Positions 58,601 through 64,000 of a stretch of 64,000 nucleotides of DNA are shown piece after piece. Positions within the stretch are counted from its first letter, which is position 1. Every line of letters begins with the position of its first letter. Origin of the DNA: Henckelia pumila (lineage: Eukaryota > Streptophyta > Magnoliopsida > Lamiales > Gesneriaceae). The position numbers and the translations under genes are program-made. Below the pieces are notes generated by a model. It ran no database searches. It had not been told where the DNA came from and saw only the letters and a program-made list of their open reading frames with translations. The DNA is taken from positions 168,703,716 to 168,767,715 of the forward strand of contig NC_133121.1 in assembly GCF_033568475.1 (NCBI RefSeq), given 5' to 3'.

Positions 58601-60141
58601 AAATATCTCATATGATACAAGAGTGCTGTTCATTGAGTTTTACGCTCAAGCACAAGAAAGGGAGGAATGGTATTCGTTTGTATACTATTCTATCTGAGCC
58701 AGTATTGTATTCTCGGATCAGAGATGCTCAGATATCTGATGTTAAGACTCAGCGATTGGCACGTCTAGCCAATGGAGTTAATACATCTGGATTCCATTTT
58801 CAGGCAGATGGTTTATTGTGCCTATCTAATAGAGTGGTTGTACCTAATGTTGCGGAGCTCAGGAATGATATTCTATCTCAAGCTCACAGGAGTCGATTAT
58901 CAGTTCATCCTGGAAGTATGAAAATGTATAAGGACTTGCGAACTAGATTCTGGTGGAAGGGAATGAAGCGAAGTGTTTATCAGTTTGTTTCGAGATGTTT
59001 GGTTTGTCAACAGGTCAAGGCTGAACATCGACGACCAGGTGGATTACTGCAGAATCTTGAGATTCCCGAATGGAAGTGGGAGCACGTGACTATGGATTTT
59101 GTCACCCACTTACCTATGACGTCACGTCAGTGTGATGCTATCTGGGTCGTTGTTGACCGTTTGACGAAATCAGCACACTTTATTCCTTATAACCGGGAAT
59201 ATTCTTATGATCGCATGGCACGCTTATATATCCAAGAGATTGTGCGATTACATGGGATTCCAGTGAGTATCGTCAGTGATAGAGATCCGCGATTTACTTC
59301 ACATTTTTGGGGTAGTTTTCAGGAAGCGTTGGGTACCACTCTGAGTTTGAGCACGGCGTATAATCCGGAGACTGACGGGCAGTCAGAGCGCACTATTCGT
59401 ACGCTGGAGGATATGCTACGTTCTTCTGTCATGGATTTTGGCTTATCTTGGCAGGATCAGTTACCTTTGATTGAATTTGCCTACAATAACAGTTATCATC
59501 GTAGTATTGATATGGCACCTTTCGAGGCATTGTATGGTCAACGGTGTCGTACTCCGTTATTCTGGGATGAAGTCGGGGAACGGCAAGTCGAGGGTCCTGA
59601 ATTGGTGCAGCAGATTGTAGACAAGGTAGATTTGATCAAACATAGGATCAAAGTTGCTCAAGATAGACAAGCCAGTTATGCGAATATTCACCGCAGGCTA
59701 CTTCAGTTTGAGCCTGGTGAATATGTTTTTCTGCGAGTATCACCTTTCAGGAAGGTGATGAGATTTGGTGTGAAAGGCAAGTTGTCTCCTCGTTACGTTG
59801 GGCCTTTCCAAATACTGGAGAAGATCGGAGATGTTGCTTATCGTTTGGCTTTACCGCCATCTCTTTCCAGTATACACAATGTTTTTCATGTGTCGTTGCT
59901 TCGACAGTACATAGCTGATGAATCTCATGTGATTCAATCTACTGATATTCAGCTAGAGCCAGATCTATCTTTTGTTGAACGACCAATCTGTATCCTAGAC
60001 AGGAAGGAGAAAGTTCTTCGGAACAAGACTATACCACTTGTGATGGTACAGTGGCAGCGCCGAGGCGTTGAAGAAGCAACTTGGGAAACTGAGAGTCGTA
60101 TGCAAGCAGAATATCCTGAGTTGTTTGCTTTGTATTTTTGA
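55678..60141 (+). CDS. element C gag-pol polyprotein
   Basis: One open frame, 1487 aa from the ATG at 55678 (an upstream in-frame ATG at 55609 adds 23 unlikely residues; MADESHG aligns with element B's MAGHGDES). Order, numbered from 55678: His-rich N-terminus (14-34); gag (about 40-225); [13 protein letters not shown] (about 266-278) and CCHC knuckle [14 protein letters not shown] (285-298); aspartic protease D372TGAS; reverse transcriptase with [11 protein letters not shown] and FIDD at 706-709; RNase H with D855 in YTDAS; integrase HHCC from H1070 with C-x2-C near 1102; catalytic D1140, D1201, E1237 (D,D35E spacing); and a chromodomain-like C-terminus (about 1430-1487, [15 protein letters not shown]) that may guide integration to heterochromatin. 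All catalytic residues are present. Tekay/Del-type chromovirus is the likely clade. Confidence 0.95.
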   Translation: MADESHGSVVQGGGHHHHRHHHQDDQHRPHEGRRRYTINKFMQVGPKPLVGGENPEQARSWMSKLESTFRAFECTEEQKLEVLEFVLEDRARFWWDAMVAQARTERGQVTWGDFCREFQKLYFSPAVRQARSMELLTLRQGSMTIDQYQQRFLDLLPFSPHINESDASKYDIFLQGLNQDIYSQVVVCDDPVSYETLVNRCRLVETSNRRGQLMMPAQPSGFVEPRAQSVVQSGPTSSSTPTTSSGSRGSRGMFRFGKKKKKEEFCSHCGGKHPAASCRRATGACYICGQQGHLRRDCPQRMGSASGSGSQVGSQASTFPRQQPAPQSSSGYRPQTQGKVFALSQEQATEGSDRMLAGNFLLCGIPALVLIDTGASHSFISSRFVKRHRLPYVSLDMDLVVSTPLEQEVVTKRLVMGCLLEFEGNVLSANLMILAMTDFDCILGIDMLTLYHATVDCYQRLVQFHPVEGDSWYFYGEGARPPMPLVSALKACHVLESGGEGYLIYAVDMSMSSTGIDQLPVVSEFPDVFPDEIPGFPPDREVEFGIDLVPGTTPISRAPYRLAPSEMRELKQQLQDLLDKGYIRPSVSPWGAPVLFVKKKDGSMRLCIDYRQLNRVTIKNKYPLPRIDDLFDQLQGTSVYSKIDLRSGYHQMRVRDSDISTTAFRTRYGHYEFLVMPFGLTNAPAVFMNLMNQVFRDYLDRFVIVFIDDILVYSHDKDEHAQHLRIVLQTLRDKQLYAKLSKCEFWLDRVVFLGHVISSEGISVDPSKIEAVLNWSRPTTVAEIRSFLGLAGYYRRFIENFSQLARPLTQLTRKDVTFIWSSDCEESFHELRRRLTTAPVLALPSGSGGYVVYTDASGQGLGCVLTQHGHVIAYASRQLKLHESNYPVHDLELAAIVFALKIWRHYLYGEKFEIFTDHKSLKYLFTQAELNMRQRRWMDLLKDFDCEIKYHPGSANLTADALSRQVRLSALQTNEISHMIQECCSLSFTLKHKKGRNGIRLYTILSEPVLYSRIRDAQISDVKTQRLARLANGVNTSGFHFQADGLLCLSNRVVVPNVAELRNDILSQAHRSRLSVHPGSMKMYKDLRTRFWWKGMKRSVYQFVSRCLVCQQVKAEHRRPGGLLQNLEIPEWKWEHVTMDFVTHLPMTSRQCDAIWVVVDRLTKSAHFIPYNREYSYDRMARLYIQEIVRLHGIPVSIVSDRDPRFTSHFWGSFQEALGTTLSLSTAYNPETDGQSERTIRTLEDMLRSSVMDFGLSWQDQLPLIEFAYNNSYHRSIDMAPFEALYGQRCRTPLFWDEVGERQVEGPELVQQIVDKVDLIKHRIKVAQDRQASYANIHRRLLQFEPGEYVFLRVSPFRKVMRFGVKGKLSPRYVGPFQILEKIGDVAYRLALPPSLSSIHNVFHVSLLRQYIADESHVIQSTDIQLEPDLSFVERPICILDRKEKVLRNKTIPLVMVQWQRRGVEEATWETESRMQAEYPELFALYF

Positions 60142-60246
60142 TTACCATATAAGATTTAATTACCGTTGTTGTAATAAGACATGGTTTGTTGTTTCATATT
60201 GTTATCTTGATTTATCTTTAGATGTTATTTCGCGGACGAAATATCT

Positions 60247-60260
60247 AAAGGTGGGGAGAA
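60247..60260 (+). other. polypurine tract of element C
   Basis: AAAGGTGGGGAGAA abuts the 3' LTR; plus-strand primer site. Confidence 0.85.
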
Positions 60261-61726
60261 TGTAGTAACCCAGATACCATTTTAAGATAATAATATGTTA
60301 AACATGATTAAGGGTTGGTAATTGATTTATTTCGGAGTGTTATTGGACTTCGGAAGAGGAATTTGGGCTTTTGACTTTGGGCCAGATCGGAAGCTCCGAT
60401 CCCAGTTCGGAAGCTCCGATCCTGACCACTTCGGAAGCAGATCGGATGCACGGGGATCGGACGTTCCGATCAGGAACGGAGGTTCCGATCTCAGCCAGCC
60501 AGCAACGCTCGATGACTCAGCCGTGAGTTTTGACAAGTGTTGATCGGGGGTTCGATCGGAAGTTCCGATCCCGGAACGGTGGTTCCGATCCCGACGTGTC
60601 GGACATGCATAGAATGAGCTGGAATCGGAAGCTCCGATTCCGAGATCGGTGGTTCCGATCGTTGCCGAGATTTTGGCTATAAATAGGGCTCATTTGCTTC
60701 AGTTTTGAAATACGAATTCCCGCGTTTCCTTCTTCAGTTATATAGTGTGAGATATACACTTGAGGGCCCTATCGGTTAATAGTGAGGTTCTGAAATAACC
60801 ACGGTGAGGTTATAGTCATTCAGGACTAGCGACTCCAAAGGGCTAACTACGGACGAAGGTATGGTCCGGGAATCTATTTAAGTTTTGGGAGTACTTATTA
60901 GCTTAGTTAAGACTTATAGAATTTATGTAGTGATACGGTGAACTTTTGAATATAGGCTTGGAACCTAGGATCTATTATACTTGAACTAGCCTAGAGGTAC
61001 GTACACATTGACTGAGATTGCCAGCGAGTATACATGTTTATATATTGCATTTATTTGGCATTATTATATGGCATGATGTATGATTTACCGTTTTCTATAC
61101 TCATATGTCATGTGCATATACACGTTGAGCCTATTTATGTTATACCTGATTATAGAGCCGCTCAGCTCTATACTCGATAGTCTGTCACTGAGAGTACCGC
61201 GACGGCGGGGGCATTTATGTCTGTCTACTCTGGTGTACTAGACGAGTGTGGTTGCATCCAGAGGTTGATCCGTGCGATGGCAGCACTCATATGGCGCCGG
61301 TTCTGAGCATGACTTTTCAGATGACCCTGTACCAGTCATCATGTTGCATGCATTATATACATATGTTTACTCATGTCTATGTACTGGGCGTAGCGCTCAC
61401 GTCCTAGTTATTATCTTGGACACCCTATTTCATGGGGCAGGTCACAGGATGGACGGAGCTGGTAGTTCAAGGCAGGACTAGGGAGCAGGAGCCTTGAGGA
61501 TTTTATTATACAGCAGGATTCGATATAGTTGTATAATGTTTACTGATTAAGATTTCAATTTGGTTGTATCACTATAGATTTAAGTCTGGATTATATTACT
61601 AAGCTGATATGTAAATTATGGATTATGTTTCCGCACGTTTTTACTCTGTTAAGTATTTTGCTGTATTAAGTTTAATGCATGTTATTAGTTGCCAGTTAGT
61701 AGGTGATTCCATGCAGGGTCACTACA
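60261..61726 (+). repeat. element C 3' LTR (1466 bp)
   Basis: Same length as the 5' LTR. About ten substitutions seen by eye, for example near 60505, 60610, 60722, 61257, 61278 and 61430. Followed directly by the GTTCA duplication. Confidence 0.95.
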
Positions 61727-61731
61727 GTTCA
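61727..61731 (+). repeat. target-site duplication of element C, right copy
   Basis: GTTCA; matches 54098-54102. Confidence 0.95.
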
Positions 61732-64000
61732 CGTGCTAAGATTCCTCTTATTTCTGTATTATCTATGACCCGACTTTTGCAGAAAGGAGCGGAGGGATTT
61801 CTTGTTTATGCAGTGGATTTGTTGAAACCTAGCCTGAACCTGGCTGACTTGCCAGTGGTTAGTGAATTTGCGGACGTTTTTCCGGATGAGATTCCAGGAT
61901 TACCTCCGTATCGTGAGATTGACTTCAACATTGAACTGATGCCTGGAACTGCACCGATTTCGAAAGCACCATATCAAATGGCACCAGTGGAATTAAAAGA
62001 GTTGAAAGAACAGTTAGAAGATTTATTGGCCAAGGGATACATTCGACCCAGTGTTTCTCCTTGGGGTGCTCCAGTTCTGTTTGTCAGAAAGAAAGACGGT
62101 TCAATGAGATTGTGTATTGATTACCGGCAACTGAACAAGGCTACGGTAAAGAACAAATACCCTTTGCATCGTATTGATGATTTGTTTGATCAGTTGCAGG
62201 GTTCTTCGGTGTATTCCAAGATCAATCTGAGATCTGGATACCATCAGCTGAGAGTTAGGGATTCTGATATTCCTAAGACTGCGTTCAGAACCAGGTATGG
62301 CCATTATGAGTTTATAGTTATGCCGTTTGGTTTGACGAATGCTCCAGCTGTATTCATGGCTTTGATGAACCGTGTATTTCAGAAGTATCTCGATGATTTC
62401 GTGATTATATTTATTGATGATATTCTGATCTATTCCAAGAATCTGATTGATCATGCTGAACATCTGAGAACAGTTTTGAAAACCTTACGAGTCGAGAAAT
62501 TGTATGCTAAACTTTCGAAATGTGAGTTTTGGCTGAAACAGGTTGTCTTTCTTGGACATATTATATCTGGAAATGGTATTTCTGTGGATCCAAGTAAAGT
62601 TGAAGCAGTGATCAATTGGGCTAGACCGACATATGTTCCTGAGATCCGGAGTTTTATGGGATTGGCTGGGTATTATCGTCGATTCATCAAAGATTTTTCT
62701 AGTATTGCGAAGCCGATTACTCAGTTAACTCAGAAAAATGCTCCTTTTATCTGGTCTGAAGCTTGTGAATCTAGTTTTCTTGAGTTGAAGACACGACTGA
62801 CCAGTGCACCAGTCTTGACGATTCCTTCAGGTACTGGTGGTTTCACTGTTTACTGTGATGCATCTCATCGAGGATTAGGGTGTGTTTTGATGCAGCGAGG
62901 ACATGTGATTGCTTATGCCTCGAGACAGTTGAAGCCTCACGAAACCAGATATCCGATTCATGATCTTGAATTGGCCGCCATTGTATTTGCTTTGAAGATT
63001 TGGCGACATTATCTGTATGGGGAGCAGTTTGAGATTTATTCTGATCACAAGAGTCTGAAGTATCTATTTTCACAGTCAGAATTGAATATGAGACAGCGGA
63101 GGTGGCTTGATTTGCTTAAAGACTTTGATTGTGAGATTAAGTACTATCCAGGGAAATCGAATGCGGCAGCAGATGCACTCAGTCGAAAGGTATGTTCTTT
63201 GTCCTTATCGACGATGGGTGTATCAAATTTGATTGAAGACTGTTGTCTGTCTGGGTTAGTATTTGATACGAATTATCAACCTCTTCGACTCTATCAAATG
63301 CAAGCTGAACCAGCTTTATTGGTAAGAATTCGAGATGCTCAGAAACTTGATCAGAATATACAGAATTCGATTGAAAAAGTCAGATCAGGGCATGTATCTG
63401 AATACCGGGTTCGAGATGATCTTATTTATGTTCACAATCGCCTTGTAGTACCTGATATTTCTGATGTGCGACAACAACTACTGACAGAGGCGCATTGTAG
63501 TCGTTATAGTATTCATCCTGGAGGTAGGAAGATGTATAATGATCTGAAGACTCGATATTGGTGGAAGCCAATGAATTCTGATATCACTGAGTTCGTGTCA
63601 CGATGTTTGAACTGCCAACAGGTGAAGGCTGAAAGGAAGAAACCGCCTGGCTTGTTACAGAGTTTATCCGTGCCTGAATGGAAATGGGATCATATTTCCA
63701 TGGATTTCGTGACGAGATTACCTCGATCTTCTAGAGGTTATGATGCTATCTGGGTGATTATCGATAGATTGACGAAGTCTGCGTGTTTTATACCTTACCG
63801 TATGACGTACAGACATGATCAGATGGCAGAGATTTATGTCCGTGAAGTTGTCAGATTACATGGTGTGCCGAAGTCTATTGTATCAGATCGTGATCCTCGA
63901 TTTACATCTCACTTCTGGCATAGCTTACAGAGTGCTTTGGGTACTCAGCTTCGTTTGAGCACAGCTTATCATCCACAAACAGACGGGCAGTCTGAGCGTA
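61732..64000 (+). CDS. element D pol: reverse transcriptase, RNase H, integrase (continues past window)
   Basis: Open without a stop to the window end (756 codons), in phase with codon 531 of the left part when C and one GTTCA are discounted. Numbering across the split: linker and start of RT ([20 protein letters not shown]), reverse transcriptase with FIDD at 758-761, RNase H with D907 in YCDASHRG, integrase zinc finger (C-x2-C in RCLNCQQVK), and catalytic D1189, D1250, E1286 with D,D35E spacing. The window ends two codons past the catalytic Glu. [11 protein letters not shown] has Asn where B and C have Asp just before L-R-S-G-Y; this position is normally a metal-binding Asp of RT motif A, so enzyme activity of this copy is doubtful despite the open frame. 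Confidence 0.9.

Larger units (their letters stand above)
54103..61726 (+). mobile_element. element C: complete Ty3/gypsy chromovirus-type retrotransposon
   Basis: 7624 bp, with all structural parts: two 1466-bp LTRs, primer site, one open polyprotein, polypurine tract and a perfect 5-bp target duplication. By eye the LTRs differ at about ten positions, nearly all C/T or G/A, so insertion was recent on a plant time scale. It landed in D's protease region. With an intact frame it could be autonomous; expression is unknown. Confidence 0.96.
49891..64000 (+). mobile_element. element D: Ty3/gypsy retrotransposon, interrupted by element C, runs off the window
   Basis: Composed of a 5' LTR (49891-52076), primer site (52079-52090), gag-protease (52510-54102), element C (54103-61726), and the rest of pol (61732-64000 and beyond). 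The proteins are Ty3/gypsy and resemble B and C in domain order but form a separate lineage (different gag, [11 protein letters not shown] against [11 protein letters not shown]). The 3' end and any chromodomain are outside the window. GTATG (49886-49890) should be its target duplication. Confidence 0.85.

Overview
This is plant nuclear DNA, very probably from a eudicot. It holds an intron-rich cytosolic fructose-1,6-bisphosphatase gene, an intronless P-class pentatricopeptide-repeat (PPR) gene, and a large load of nested LTR retrotransposons, MITEs, a SINE and a LINE relic in AT-rich DNA. The style of the LTRs and MITEs suggests an asterid, possibly Lamiales. That is an impression from memory, not something the sequence proves. 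No prokaryotic features are present.

Left part (1-19.9 kb): a stack of nested insertions. The right end of a copia-type LTR (to 1604) lies inside the 5' LTR of Ty3/gypsy element A (1605-10556; very long 3.25 kb LTRs and a decayed internal region with gag, protease and integrase traces but no recognisable reverse transcriptase). A lies inside the 5' LTR of Ty3/gypsy element B (10557-17679; chromovirus-type gag-pol broken by at least six stops and two frameshifts). B in turn appears to lie inside an inverted LTR of the element C family (17680-18798), followed by an LTR fragment related to element D.

Middle (19.9-49 kb): the gene-bearing part. It holds a LINE 3' end, a fold-back MITE, a truncated PPR copy (24.6-25.2 kb, minus), the cytosolic FBPase gene (26.0-29.35 kb, minus, 12 exons, predicted 344 aa, one GC-AG intron), a tRNA-derived SINE, a TIR MITE, and the only intact PPR gene (33.1-34.7 kb, minus, 511 aa). 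Beyond these are an AT microsatellite block, an isolated coiled-coil exon, a MULE-like element with 50-bp inverted repeats enclosing an inverted LTR, a B-related inverted LTR, a third PPR copy with several stops and a frameshift (46.25-47.8 kb), and a PIF/Harbinger-like MITE. The three PPR copies share flanks in a permuted order, as expected if they came from a tandem array later broken up by insertions.

Right part (49.7-64 kb): a short relic of a pararetrovirus-type protease is cut by the 5' LTR of element D (49891 to beyond the window), a Ty3/gypsy element with an open gag-pol frame. D is cut inside its gag-pol by element C (54103-61726). C is a complete, apparently young Ty3/gypsy element with two 1466-bp LTRs, a tRNA-Met-type primer site, one open 1487-aa polyprotein, a polypurine tract, and a perfect 5-bp target duplication (GTTCA). 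D's frame stays open on both sides of C and is in phase once C is discounted.

No wholly new biological system is evident. The most unusual signal is that several distinct LTR lineages carry clusters of short, CpG-rich palindromic words in their regulatory halves. Other points of interest are the in-frame young nested insertion, the permuted PPR duplication and the GC-AG intron.
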